Assembly: GCF_021397715.1 (NCBI RefSeq)
Contig: NZ_CP090207.1
Coordinates: forward strand, 3,596,001-3,660,000
Direction of reading: 5' to 3'
DNA: 64,000 bases
Source of the DNA: Pantoea agglomerans
GTDB taxonomy: Bacteria > Pseudomonadota > Gammaproteobacteria > Enterobacterales > Enterobacteriaceae
Shown here: piece by piece, positions 17,760 through 26,162 of the stretch
Position numbering within the stretch: position 1 is the stretch's first letter
How the letters are laid out: every line of letters begins with the position of its first letter
Made by a program: the position numbers and the translations under genes
The notes under the pieces: model-generated
Database searches by the model: none
Told to the model about the DNA's origin: nothing
The model's input: the letters and a program-made list of their open reading frames with translations, nothing else

Positions 17760-18543
17760 CGCACTCTTTACCCAACCTCACCCGGCGGATCGCCATCGGG
17801 CGCAGCGCGATCCGGTACTGCAGCTGGAGAAGATCAGCGTCTCGTTCGACGGCTTCCGCGCTCTGACCGATCTCTCGTTGCAGATCGGCGTCGGCGAACT
17901 GCGCTGCGTGATCGGCCCTAACGGCGCGGGCAAAACCACGCTGATGGACGTGATCACCGGCAAGACGCGGCCCGATTCCGGCCGGGTAATCTACGATCAG
18001 GACAGCGATCTTACCCGCCTGTCGCCGGTGGAGATCGCCCGCGCCGGGATCGGCCGTAAGTTCCAGAAGCCGACGGTGTTTGAAGCGTTAACCGTGTTTG
18101 AGAACCTGGAGATCGCCCTGAAGGCTGACAAATCGGTGTGGGCCAGCCTGCGCGCTCGCCTCAGTGGCGAGCAGCAGGATCGGATTGATGAGGTGCTGAA
18201 GCTGTTGCGGCTCGGCGCTGAACGGCAGCGTCGAGCGGGCCTGCTGTCGCACGGTCAGAAGCAGTTTCTGGAGATCGGTATGCTGCTGGTGCAGGAGCCG
18301 CATCTGCTGCTGCTGGATGAACCGGCGGCGGGCATGACCGATGCCGAAACGGACTACACTGCCGAGCTGTTTCGCAATCTGGCGGGTAAGCATTCGCTGA
18401 TGGTGGTGGAGCATGATATGGGCTTTGTCGAAACCATTGCCGACCACGTCACGGTGCTGCATCAGGGACAGGTACTGGCCGAAGGCTCGTTGCGCGAGGT
18501 GCAGGCCAATGAGCAGGTTATCGACGTTTATCTGGGGCGCTGA
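17752..18543 (+). CDS. urtD: Urea ABC transporter ATPase UrtD
   Basis: The start at ATG 17752 follows GGAGGAAAC, a strong ribosome site, and gives 263 residues. A longer in-frame start is unsupported. It is a LivG-type ATPase: Walker A GPNGAGKT (55-62), the Q-loop region GIGRKFQKPTVFEALTV, LSHGQKQFLEIGMLL as the signature, Walker B LLLLDEPAAGMTD, and switch His in VVEHDMGFV. It works with UrtE as an ATPase heterodimer. Confidence 0.93.
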   Translation: MTDALFTQPHPADRHRAQRDPVLQLEKISVSFDGFRALTDLSLQIGVGELRCVIGPNGAGKTTLMDVITGKTRPDSGRVIYDQDSDLTRLSPVEIARAGIGRKFQKPTVFEALTVFENLEIALKADKSVWASLRARLSGEQQDRIDEVLKLLRLGAERQRRAGLLSHGQKQFLEIGMLLVQEPHLLLLDEPAAGMTDAETDYTAELFRNLAGKHSLMVVEHDMGFVETIADHVTVLHQGQVLAEGSLREVQANEQVIDVYLGR

Positions 18544-18544
18544 G

Positions 18545-19243
18545 ATGTTACAGGTTACTGAACTGAATCAATATTATGGCGGCAGTCATATTCTGCGCGG
18601 CCTGTCGTTTGAGGTGAAAGTCGGTGAGATCACCTGCCTGCTGGGCCGCAACGGCGTGGGGAAAACCACGCTGCTGAAGTGCCTGATGGGCTTGATTCCG
18701 GCGAAATCGGGCGAGATCCACTGGCAGCAGCAGAAGCTCAACGGCCGTAAACCGCACCAGCGGGTGCAGTCCGGCATCGCCTATGTGCCGCAGGGCCGGG
18801 AGATATTTCCGCGGCTGACGGTGGAGGAGAACCTGCTGCTGGGGTTGTCCCGCTTTCCGGCATCGCAGGCACGTCAGGTCCCGGATGAGATCTACCAGCT
18901 GTTCCCGGTGCTGTTTGCCATGAAGTCACGCCGCGGCGGCGATCTCTCCGGCGGTCAGCAGCAGCAGCTGGCGATCGGCCGGGCGCTGGCCTGCCGCCCA
19001 CAGCTGTTGATCCTGGATGAGCCAACCGAAGGGATCCAGCCGTCGGTGATCAAAGAGATCGGGGCGGTGATCCGCCAGCTGGCGCAGCGCGGAGATATGG
19101 CGATCCTGCTGGTTGAGCAGTTTTATGATTTTGCCGCTGAACTGGCGGACAGCTATCTGGTGATGTCGCGCGGCGAAATCGTGCAGCGTGGCCGCGGCGA
19201 CAGCATGGAAGCCGATGGCGTGCGCGGCCTGGTGGCGATTTAA
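18545..19243 (+). CDS. urtE: Urea ABC transporter ATPase UrtE
   Basis: ATG 18545 begins one base after the urtD stop and gives a 232-residue LivF-type ATPase. Motifs are Walker A GRNGVGKTT (34-42), IAYVPQGREIFPRLTVEENL, signature LSGGQQQQLAIGRAL, and Walker B LLILDEPTEGIQPSVI. The phrase EPTEGIQPS is characteristic of UrtE. It is the last gene of the urea operon and faces the convergent deoX gene, with only 15 bp between the stops and no obvious terminator. Confidence 0.93.
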   Translation: MLQVTELNQYYGGSHILRGLSFEVKVGEITCLLGRNGVGKTTLLKCLMGLIPAKSGEIHWQQQKLNGRKPHQRVQSGIAYVPQGREIFPRLTVEENLLLGLSRFPASQARQVPDEIYQLFPVLFAMKSRRGGDLSGGQQQQLAIGRALACRPQLLILDEPTEGIQPSVIKEIGAVIRQLAQRGDMAILLVEQFYDFAAELADSYLVMSRGEIVQRGRGDSMEADGVRGLVAI

Positions 19244-19258
19244 GGCCGCGCATCGCGC

Positions 19259-20272
19259 TTACAGCAAGCCGGTCTCGACGGAGAAGTGGCGCTGTTCGCC
19301 GCTGGCCAGGGTGATCAGGGTGCCGGCCTGCTGCGCCGCCAGAAAGCCTTCCGGCCGACAGGTGGCGGGCAGGATATAGGCCGCGACCTGTTGATCGGCG
19401 TTGTGCAGCAGCCAGCGGGTGGCGTGAGGAAACTGCGCGGTAGAGAAGCGCGTCATCAGAGCGTAGCCCGCCGGCGCGTGCAGCTCAAACTGCACCTCAT
19501 CGCCATACTGCGGCAGATCGTCGGCGAAAAAGACGATCTCCGGATCGCACAGCTCCGGCTGATCGAGTTGCTGTAACGCCTGTGGATCGGCAGCCAGCTG
19601 CGCGGTGTAGTCGCGCCAGGCAGGCGTTGGTTTGAGATGGGCCGGGATCGAGCGACGCAGCTGAAAAGCCTGTTCGGGGATCGACTGCCGGAAACGTCCC
19701 TGATCGATCCACGCGCTGTTAAGATGACACATATACTGCAGCGGCATCGGCGCGCCAGCCAGGTTAGTCACCGTCATCGCGATCGTCAGCCGGGGCCGAT
19801 CGGCCTGAATGCGGACGGCGGGTGCCGCCAGGTAGTGATGGCCGAAGCCTTTAACATATTCACACTCCCCTTCCAGCGACAGCGTCTGATCCTCCAGCAC
19901 CAGCCAGGCGCTCTCCATCCGGGCGCAGGCCATCTCACCGTGCAGCGGATGATTGTCCTCGGGCGACGGGCAGCCGTTCGCCAGCAATCCCGAGTGGAAC
20001 GCGAAGCAGCCGTAGGTATCGATGATCGAATCGCCGGGCAGCGGCTGCTTAAAGCTGTTGCCCATGGTCAGGTTATGATCGTCGAACTGCACGTCCCAGA
20101 TCATCTGACCGAGAAACGGCAGTATGGTCACGCTGCCGCGCCGGTTATGTATGCGCACCGCTTCAATCCCCGCCGGGTAGCGAAACAACACCACCCGGAA
20201 GTCATCGCTCTCCAGCAACACCTCAGGGGTAAAATGGAACTGCTCACGGCGTAACGGTAAACGGGTTTTCAT
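19259..20272 (-). CDS. deoX: Aldose-1-epimerase-like protein, probable deoxyribose mutarotase DeoX
   Basis: The 337-residue protein has an aldose-epimerase-type beta-sandwich pattern (DUF4432-like), with LPFLGQMIWDVQFDDHNLTMG, CFAFHSGLLANGCPSPEDNHPLHGEM and PLQYMCHLNSAW. It lacks a signal peptide. It is the last gene of a deoK-deoP-deoX run, overlapping deoP by 4 bp, the same composition as the deoQKPX locus described in Salmonella. By that parallel it interconverts deoxyribose anomers. The enzymatic call rests on synteny and fold, not on assayed homology. Confidence 0.75.
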   Translation of the reverse strand: MKTRLPLRREQFHFTPEVLLESDDFRVVLFRYPAGIEAVRIHNRRGSVTILPFLGQMIWDVQFDDHNLTMGNSFKQPLPGDSIIDTYGCFAFHSGLLANGCPSPEDNHPLHGEMACARMESAWLVLEDQTLSLEGECEYVKGFGHHYLAAPAVRIQADRPRLTIAMTVTNLAGAPMPLQYMCHLNSAWIDQGRFRQSIPEQAFQLRRSIPAHLKPTPAWRDYTAQLAADPQALQQLDQPELCDPEIVFFADDLPQYGDEVQFELHAPAGYALMTRFSTAQFPHATRWLLHNADQQVAAYILPATCRPEGFLAAQQAGTLITLASGEQRHFSVETGLL

Positions 20273-21591
20273 GATGCCTCCTCCAGCAGACGACCGCCAG
20301 ACACCGGTTTCTTATGGCGCAGCTCGCCATAGAAGTAAAAGCCGACCCAAGCGAAGCAAAGCAACGAGACGCCAAACGCCAGCTGCATTGAGCCAGCCAG
20401 ATCAGACACCAGCCCCTGCAGCGCCGGGACGAATGCAGCACCGACAATCGCCATCACGATAAACGCACCGGCCACTTCGGTATATTTATTATCGACCGTC
20501 GCCAGGGTTCCGGCGTAAATGGTCGCCCAGCAGGGACCAAACAGCACGCTGACGAACACGGCGGCGTAGACGGCGGTAAAGTTCGGCACCAGCATCACAT
20601 ACGCCAGCGTCAGCACGCCCAGCACCGAATAGGCGATCAGCACTTTCTCAGCGCGGAAACGGGTCATCAGGAAATTCGCCACGAACTTGCCGATAAAGAA
20701 GCAGATAAAGCTGTAGATCATGAAGTTGGAGGCGTGACGTTCATTAGTCGCACCCAGCGTCAGCGCCAGACGAATGGTGAACGACCAGACCGCCACCTGC
20801 ATCCCGACATAGAGAAACTGCGTCACGATGCCGCGTTTAAAATGGCGGTTAGTCGCCAGATAGCGAAAGGTCTCCGCCAGCGAAGGCAGCGATGATTCGT
20901 TGCTTTGCGGTTTGCAGCGCGGATAGCGGGTAAACATAAACAGCAGCATCACCACCACTAATACCATCACCAGATATTTGTAGGGCTCCAGCGTATGTTC
21001 CAGCATCGTCAGGCGGAACGCGTGCGCCTGCTCTGCGGTCATGGACGCCATCTGACTCTCAAGGCTGTCGCCATCCTGGAACACCAGGTATTTACCCAGC
21101 ACAATGCCCATCAGCGCCCCAATCGGATAGAAGGTCTGGCTGATGTTGAGCCGCAGCGTGGCGTGGTCGCGATGGCCAATCATCGAGCTGTAGGTGTTGG
21201 CGGCGGTTTCAAGAAAGCTCAGGCCGATGGCGATAGCAAAGATCGCCGCCAGAAACATGGTGTAGGTCGCCATGTGCGAGGCGGGATAAAACGCCACACA
21301 GCCAAGGATGTAGAGCGCCAGGCCGGTCAGGATCGCCAGCTTGTAGCTGGTTTTGCGGATCACCAGCGACGCTGGGATCGCAATCAGAAAATAGCCGCCA
21401 TAAAAGGCGCTCTGCACCAGCGCGCTGGCAAAGTCGCTTAACGCGAACACGCTTTTAAACTGGGTAATCAGGATATCGTTGAGGCTGGCAGCGCAGCCCC
21501 ACAGCGGAAACAGGCACGACAGCAGGATGAACTGAAAGCGCGGCGTTTTATTCAGATAGCCATCAGATTGCTGAACAATATTCTGTTGCAT
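20269..21591 (-). CDS. deoP: MFS sugar permease of the FucP family, probable deoxyribose transporter DeoP
   Basis: This 440-residue protein has about 12 transmembrane segments. FucP-family features are LFPLWGCAASLNDILITQFK near the start, YGGYFLIAIPASLVIRK, and FLETAANTYSSMIG. A ribosome site GAGGTC precedes the ATG at 21589-21591. It lies 9 bp after deoK and overlaps deoX, so it belongs to one operon. Substrate assignment as 2-deoxy-D-ribose follows from deoK and the DeoR-type regulator; L-fucose or another sugar is less likely here. Confidence 0.82.
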   Translation of the reverse strand: MQQNIVQQSDGYLNKTPRFQFILLSCLFPLWGCAASLNDILITQFKSVFALSDFASALVQSAFYGGYFLIAIPASLVIRKTSYKLAILTGLALYILGCVAFYPASHMATYTMFLAAIFAIAIGLSFLETAANTYSSMIGHRDHATLRLNISQTFYPIGALMGIVLGKYLVFQDGDSLESQMASMTAEQAHAFRLTMLEHTLEPYKYLVMVLVVVMLLFMFTRYPRCKPQSNESSLPSLAETFRYLATNRHFKRGIVTQFLYVGMQVAVWSFTIRLALTLGATNERHASNFMIYSFICFFIGKFVANFLMTRFRAEKVLIAYSVLGVLTLAYVMLVPNFTAVYAAVFVSVLFGPCWATIYAGTLATVDNKYTEVAGAFIVMAIVGAAFVPALQGLVSDLAGSMQLAFGVSLLCFAWVGFYFYGELRHKKPVSGGRLLEEAS

Positions 21592-21600
21592 AGCGTGACC

Positions 21601-22518
21601 TCAGTGAAGGTTAAGAAAGCGCTGAAAACTCTCTGCGTCGGGATAGGCGCGCTGGGTGCCGCGTCCGGTGACGCTGCAGGCGGCATAGGCCGACGCCTGG
21701 GTCATGGCGGCCGCGACATCACCGGTTTTAACCAGCAGGTGCGCAAAACAGCCAATAAAAGCATCGCCCGCGCCGCTGGTGTCGACGGCCTGAACCGGCG
21801 TGGCGGCCACCCGATGCACCCTATCGCCGCTCATCCAGACCGAGCCGCGACTGCCGAGCGTGATGATCAGGTTTTTCAGCCCGCGTTTTAACAGCGACTG
21901 TCCGGCGAGGATCACCTCATCATCGCTGCTGACCGGCAGCCCGGTGAGGATCTCCAGCTCGGTTTCGTTAGGCATAAAGAAGTCGCACTTACAGGCGTAG
22001 TGGATGTCGAGATCGGCCACCGCTGGCGCAGGATTAAGGATCACGGTGATCTGATGCTGACGGGCAAAATCGATGGCGTAATAGACCGTTTCCAGCGGGA
22101 TCTCCAGCTGCAGGATGATCAGCTGGCAGGCTTTCAGCGCCTCTGCGGCAGCGTCGATATCGGCCGGCTTCAGCTGCTGGTTAGCGCCTTTGATAATCAG
22201 AATGCGGTTCTGCGACTGGTCATCGACAAAGATCGGCGCGACGCCGCTGGAGGTGTCCGGTGCGGTGGTGACAAAGCGCGTGTCCACGCCCTGCTGTTGC
22301 AGATTAGCCACGGTGTTGGGGGCAAAGAGGTCGTCACCGACCTTGCTGACCATCATCACCTTGCCGCCCATTTTCGCTGCCGCGACGGCCTGGTTAGCGC
22401 CTTTACCGCCACAGCCAAGGGCAAAGTCGGGCGCTTCAAGGGTTTCGCCCGCTTTCGGCAGGCTGTTGGTATAGGTAATCAGATCGACCATATTTGAGCC
22501 GATGACTGCGATATCCAT
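21601..22518 (-). CDS. deoK: PfkB-family kinase, probable deoxyribokinase DeoK
   Basis: I use ATG 22516-22518 (306 residues, MDIAVIGSNMVDLITY). The frame extends upstream into the promoter region, but that part is not kinase-like. PfkB signatures: GCGGKGANQA near residues 36-44, and DTSGAGDAFIG at about 247-257, whose Asp is the catalytic base. Ribokinase is the closest general family. The DeoR-like divergent regulator and the deoP/deoX partners argue for deoxyribose as substrate, giving deoxyribose-5-phosphate. DeoC aldolase, needed next, is not in the window. Confidence 0.82.
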   Translation of the reverse strand: MDIAVIGSNMVDLITYTNSLPKAGETLEAPDFALGCGGKGANQAVAAAKMGGKVMMVSKVGDDLFAPNTVANLQQQGVDTRFVTTAPDTSSGVAPIFVDDQSQNRILIIKGANQQLKPADIDAAAEALKACQLIILQLEIPLETVYYAIDFARQHQITVILNPAPAVADLDIHYACKCDFFMPNETELEILTGLPVSSDDEVILAGQSLLKRGLKNLIITLGSRGSVWMSGDRVHRVAATPVQAVDTSGAGDAFIGCFAHLLVKTGDVAAAMTQASAYAACSVTGRGTQRAYPDAESFQRFLNLH

Positions 22519-22553
22519 GACTGTTTTCTCCCGGATGTTTTTTAACCAGCAAA

Positions 22554-22569
22554 TGTTATAAAAGTAACA
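22554..22569. promoter_or_regulatory. DeoR-type operator 1
   Basis: TGTTAT-AAAA-GTAACA resembles the E. coli deo operator TGTTAGAATTCTAACA. It lies 36 bp upstream of the deoK ATG, over the likely deoK promoter and leader. A second copy is 106 bp away. Confidence 0.65.
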
Positions 22570-22593
22570 ATAACAATTCCTGCTGGTTAAATA

Positions 22594-22609
22594 TGTGATA
22601 AAAACCACA
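22594..22609. promoter_or_regulatory. Candidate CRP site in the deoQ-deoK intergenic region
   Basis: TGTGA-TAAAAA-CCACA matches the CRP consensus TGTGA-N6-TCACA at 9 of 10 positions. It sits between the two DeoR-type operators, as in the E. coli deo regulatory region where CRP and DeoR/CytR sites are interleaved. Confidence 0.65.
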
Positions 22610-22659
22610 TCCTGAAGGGGCGGATTCTGCTGTTCAGGCCGAATTAAGGCCGGTTATCG

Positions 22660-22675
22660 TGTTACGATTGTAACA
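22660..22675. promoter_or_regulatory. DeoR-type operator 2
   Basis: TGTTAC-GATT-GTAACA has perfect 6-bp arms and the TGTTA/TAACA ends of deo operators. It is 106 bp from operator 1, about ten helical turns, which would allow looping by an oligomeric DeoR-type repressor. Confidence 0.7.
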
Positions 22676-22904
22676 ATCAGACAGCAGAGCAGACTGCCGC
22701 CAGGGTCGCAGCCTGGCGGCTGAAAGGCCACCGCCGGGCGACGGCGCTGGAGGTTTGCGGGGTTTAGCAATTGCAGGTAAGATTGAAAATCAGCCTGGCG
22801 GAGAGGACGCAACCCCTTAAAATCTGTGAGGTTTGTCGCGATGATTACGCCGGTTTCCGGTCCCTCAATCAGCCCAGCAGGATACTCAACAGACAGAGAT
22901 GAAC

Positions 22905-23669
22905 ATGGAAACCCGGCGCGACGAACGTATTCATAAGCTGACGCAGGCGCTTAAACGCACCGATAAACTGCATCTGAAAGACGCGGCGCAGCTGCTTGGC
23001 GTGTCAGAGATGACTATCCGCCGCGATCTGACCGAGCCGGCCTCCAGCGTCGTGCTGCTGGGCGGCTACATCGTCAGCGATCCAAAAAGCCACGCTGGCC
23101 ACTACTTTGTCACCGACCAGCACGGCCAGAATGCGGCCAGAAAACAGCGGCTGGCACAGGCTGCCGCCAGCCTGATCGGTGAAAATGACACGGTGTTTTT
23201 TGACTGCGGCACCACCCTGCCCTACATCGTCGATGCCATTCCTGACGCGCTGCCGTTTACCGCGATCTGTTGCGCCATGAACACCTTCCTGGCGTTAAAA
23301 GAGAAACCGGCCTGTAACGTGATCCTCAGTGGCGGCGAATTTCATGCCGACAACGCGCTGTTTACGCCGATCGGCGCCCATTCGATCCTCGACGATCTCT
23401 GTCCGACCCTGGCGTTTATCTCAGCGGCCGGGATCGATAAAGATCAGGGCGCGACCTGCTACAACATCAATGAGCTGGCGATGAAGCATCACGCAATGCG
23501 TCGGGCGCGCCAGTGCATTCTGGTGGCTGACAGCAGTAAATATGGCAAGGTGCTGCCTGCCCGCATCGCCGAACTGCGCCGCTTTGATCTGCTGGTGAGT
23601 GACAGCGCACCCGATCAGGCTCTGCAAAACTGGCTGGCGCAACAGGCGATTCCGCTGCGCCTGCCGTAA
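22905..23669 (+). CDS. deoQ: DeoR-family repressor of the deoxyribose locus (DeoQ)
   Basis: From ATG 22905 the product has 254 residues and begins METRRDERIHKLTQALKR, aligning with E. coli DeoR (252). ATG 22899, two codons earlier, is an alternative. The N-terminal helix-turn-helix is LKDAAQLLGVSEMTIRRDL. A phospho-sugar-sensing DeoR C-terminal domain follows, with FFDCGTTLPYIVDAI, MNTFLALKEKP and LSGGEFHADN. It is divergent from deoK-deoP-deoX, hence DeoQ rather than a stand-alone DeoR. The expected inducer is deoxyribose-5-phosphate. Confidence 0.85.
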   Translation: METRRDERIHKLTQALKRTDKLHLKDAAQLLGVSEMTIRRDLTEPASSVVLLGGYIVSDPKSHAGHYFVTDQHGQNAARKQRLAQAAASLIGENDTVFFDCGTTLPYIVDAIPDALPFTAICCAMNTFLALKEKPACNVILSGGEFHADNALFTPIGAHSILDDLCPTLAFISAAGIDKDQGATCYNINELAMKHHAMRRARQCILVADSSKYGKVLPARIAELRRFDLLVSDSAPDQALQNWLAQQAIPLRLP

Positions 23670-23677
23670 AGGTCTGC

Positions 23678-23706
23678 CTGACGGCGGCAGAATACTTCGC
23701 CGTCAG
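23678..23706. other. Inverted repeat after deoQ
   Basis: CTGACGGCG (23678-23686) pairs perfectly with CGCCGTCAG (23698-23706). No T-run follows, so this is a weak terminator or mRNA-stabilising hairpin at the end of deoQ. The arm resembles the hairpins at 3627 and near 49022. Confidence 0.5.
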
Positions 23707-23947
23707 CCGTTCACGTTACTCTTGCCACTCCCCGGAACCGCATCCCGCCAGCGAGACGCTGATGGCGCGTCCGGTCCCCTTTTCCGACAAAACGCCTGTG
23801 CATTATCGGCTGCGCGGAAATCAGGCAGTCAGGCCGAACTGCGGCACACGTCGGAAATTCGCCGCGCCCCGGCTGTGATTAGACGGTGAAAAAGGCTAAA
23901 CTTTGACATCATCCCAATGACCAACAGACCCAGAGGCTCAATACAAC

Positions 23948-25615
23948 GTGGCTCAATTCGTCTATAGCATGCACCGCGTCGGCAAAGTGGTTCCGCCGAA
24001 GCGACACATCCTGAAGAACATCTCCCTTAGCTTCTTCCCTGGCGCGAAAATCGGCGTCCTCGGCCTGAACGGTGCCGGGAAATCCACCCTGCTGCGCATC
24101 ATGGCCGGCATCGATAAAGATATCGAAGGAGAAGCGCGCCCGCAGCCAGGCATTAAGATTGGCTACCTGCCGCAGGAGCCGCAGCTCAACCTGGAACACA
24201 CCGTGCGTGAGTCGGTTGAAGAGGCGCTGTCTGAAGTGGTTGGCGCGTTAAAACGTCTCGACGAAGTCTACGCGCTGTATGCCGAAGAAGGCGCGGACTT
24301 TGACAAACTGGCCGCTGAACAGGGCCGTCTGGAAGAGATTATCCAGGCACACGATGGTCACAATCTGAATACTCAGCTGGAGCGCGCTGCGGATGCATTG
24401 CGCCTGCCAGACTGGGATGCGAAAGTCGCCACGCTCTCCGGTGGTGAACGTCGCCGCGTCGCACTCTGCCGTCTGCTGCTGGAAAAGCCAGACATGCTGC
24501 TGCTCGACGAACCTACCAACCACCTGGATGCCGAATCTGTCGCCTGGCTGGAACGCTTCCTGCACGACTTCGAAGGTACCGTAGTGGCGATTACCCACGA
24601 CCGTTACTTCCTTGATAACGTGGCGGGCTGGATTCTGGAACTGGACCGCGGCGAAGGCATCCCGTGGGAAGGCAACTACTCCTCCTGGCTGGAGCAGAAA
24701 GATGCCCGTCTGGCGCAGGAAGCCTCGTCTGAAGCGGCCCGCCGCAAGTCGATTGAGAAAGAGCTGGAGTGGGTTCGTCAGGGCACTAAAGGCCGTCAGT
24801 CTAAGGGTAAAGCCCGTCTGGCGCGCTTCGAAGAGCTGAACAACACCGAATACCAGAAGCGTAACGAAACCAACGAATTGTTTATTCCGCCTGGCCCACG
24901 TCTGGGTGACAAAGTGCTGGAAGTCAGCAATCTGCGTAAATCGTACGGTGACCGCGTGCTGATTGACGATCTGTCGTTCTCGGTACCGAAAGGGGCGATT
25001 GTCGGCATCATCGGTCCGAACGGCGCCGGTAAATCGACGCTGTTCCGCATGATGTCCGGTCAGGAACAGCCTGACTCCGGCAGCATCGTGCTCGGCGATA
25101 CCGTCAAGCTGGCGTCAGTCGATCAGTTCCGTGACAGCATGGACAACTCCAAAACCGTATGGGAAGAGGTCTCCGGCGGTCAGGACATCATGCGTATCGG
25201 CAACACCGAAATGCCAAGCCGCGCCTATGTTGGTCGCTTTAACTTTAAAGGCGTCGATCAAGGCAAACGCGTCGGTGAACTGTCGGGCGGTGAGCGCGGT
25301 CGTCTGCACCTCGCCAAGCTGCTGCAGGTTGGCGGCAACATGCTGCTGCTCGATGAACCGACCAACGACCTGGACATTGAAACCCTGCGTGCGCTGGAAA
25401 ACGCCCTGCTGGAGTTCCCGGGTTGCGCGATGGTGATCTCGCATGACCGCTGGTTCCTGGACCGTATCGCGACCCACATCCTGGACTATCAGGATGAAGG
25501 CAACATCGAATTCTTCGAAGGTAACTTTACCGAATACGAAGAGTACAAGAAGCGCACCCTCGGTGCCGAAGCGCTGGAGCCGAAGCGTATCAAGTACAAG
25601 CGTATGATTAAGTAA
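23948..25615 (+). CDS. ettA: Energy-dependent translational throttle protein EttA (ABC-F)
   Basis: This 555-residue protein equals the E. coli EttA length and sequence almost throughout. The GTG start begins MAQFVYSMHRVGKVVPPKRH. It has two ABC cassettes without membrane domains: Walker A GLNGAGKST and GPNGAGKST, signatures LSGGERRRVAL and LSGGERGRLHL, and Walker B DEPTNHLDAES and DEPTNDLDIET. The arm and the inter-domain linker with the KGRQSKGKARL segment lie between. EttA binds the ribosomal E site and gates the first elongation step according to ATP/ADP ratio. In E. coli it adjoins slt. Confidence 0.97.
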   Translation: MAQFVYSMHRVGKVVPPKRHILKNISLSFFPGAKIGVLGLNGAGKSTLLRIMAGIDKDIEGEARPQPGIKIGYLPQEPQLNLEHTVRESVEEALSEVVGALKRLDEVYALYAEEGADFDKLAAEQGRLEEIIQAHDGHNLNTQLERAADALRLPDWDAKVATLSGGERRRVALCRLLLEKPDMLLLDEPTNHLDAESVAWLERFLHDFEGTVVAITHDRYFLDNVAGWILELDRGEGIPWEGNYSSWLEQKDARLAQEASSEAARRKSIEKELEWVRQGTKGRQSKGKARLARFEELNNTEYQKRNETNELFIPPGPRLGDKVLEVSNLRKSYGDRVLIDDLSFSVPKGAIVGIIGPNGAGKSTLFRMMSGQEQPDSGSIVLGDTVKLASVDQFRDSMDNSKTVWEEVSGGQDIMRIGNTEMPSRAYVGRFNFKGVDQGKRVGELSGGERGRLHLAKLLQVGGNMLLLDEPTNDLDIETLRALENALLEFPGCAMVISHDRWFLDRIATHILDYQDEGNIEFFEGNFTEYEEYKKRTLGAEALEPKRIKYKRMIK

Positions 25616-25634
25616 TCGCAGCGTGATTGATGTT

Positions 25635-25665
25635 AAAAAGGGAAGCGAGTGCTTCCCTTTTTTAT
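25635..25665 (+). terminator. Rho-independent terminator of ettA
   Basis: AAAAGGGAAGC (25636-25646), loop GAGT, GCTTCCCTTTT (25651-25661), then further T residues. The mirrored A-run could also serve the convergent orphan gene at 25670-26050. Confidence 0.92.
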
Positions 25666-25669
25666 TAAA

Positions 25670-26050
25670 TTAATAAATCTGAGTCCATTGTTCAATAAGC
25701 CCTTGATGCTCCTCATCATTTGTTTTAAATAAAATGCAGGTGAATATATTCTTTTTATCAAAACCAATCACAATATTATCTCCGGGAACCGCCAGTTCTG
25801 TTATCGGATTGCTTTCATAGTAAAGTCGGAACTCGGAACGAGTTTCATGTGACTCTCTGGCATCATACCAGGTAACGGATGCATTGCAGCTGACATTACT
25901 GCCCCTAAGGATAAAAGTAGTTTCAATCACCCTATTTTCATCACCCAGAATATTTTTAAGAGCCGTTACGCCATTAAACTCTCGCTGATCGTAAAGCTCA
26001 CTTTTTGATAAGGTTTTGATACATGCAGTCTTTAAATTTTGAGCTTTCAT
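25670..26050 (-). CDS. AT-rich orphan protein; possible EcoRII-N-like pseudobarrel domain
   Basis: This is a 126-residue protein of unknown function. The start is ATG 26048-26050, preceded by AGAGGA at good spacing; the longer in-frame extension runs into lysR and is not believable. It has no signal peptide or membrane segment. Its base composition is clearly AT-richer than the flanking genes, suggesting transfer. The pattern IKTLSKSEL near the start, then HETRSEFRLYY, VPGDNIVIGF and CILFKTNDEEHQGLIEQ, loosely recalls the N-terminal DNA-binding pseudobarrel of restriction enzyme EcoRII, without any nuclease domain. That resemblance is pattern-based inference and could be wrong. Confidence 0.7.
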   Translation of the reverse strand: MKAQNLKTACIKTLSKSELYDQREFNGVTALKNILGDENRVIETTFILRGSNVSCNASVTWYDARESHETRSEFRLYYESNPITELAVPGDNIVIGFDKKNIFTCILFKTNDEEHQGLIEQWTQIY

Positions 26051-26162
26051 ATAAATCCTCTTCCTCTGAGAACCACAGGAAATATCATCATATTTAATGA
26101 AATATAATTTTCTGCTACAGGTATCAAACTTATAAGTTAATGTAATTCCTGTTATATAAAAG

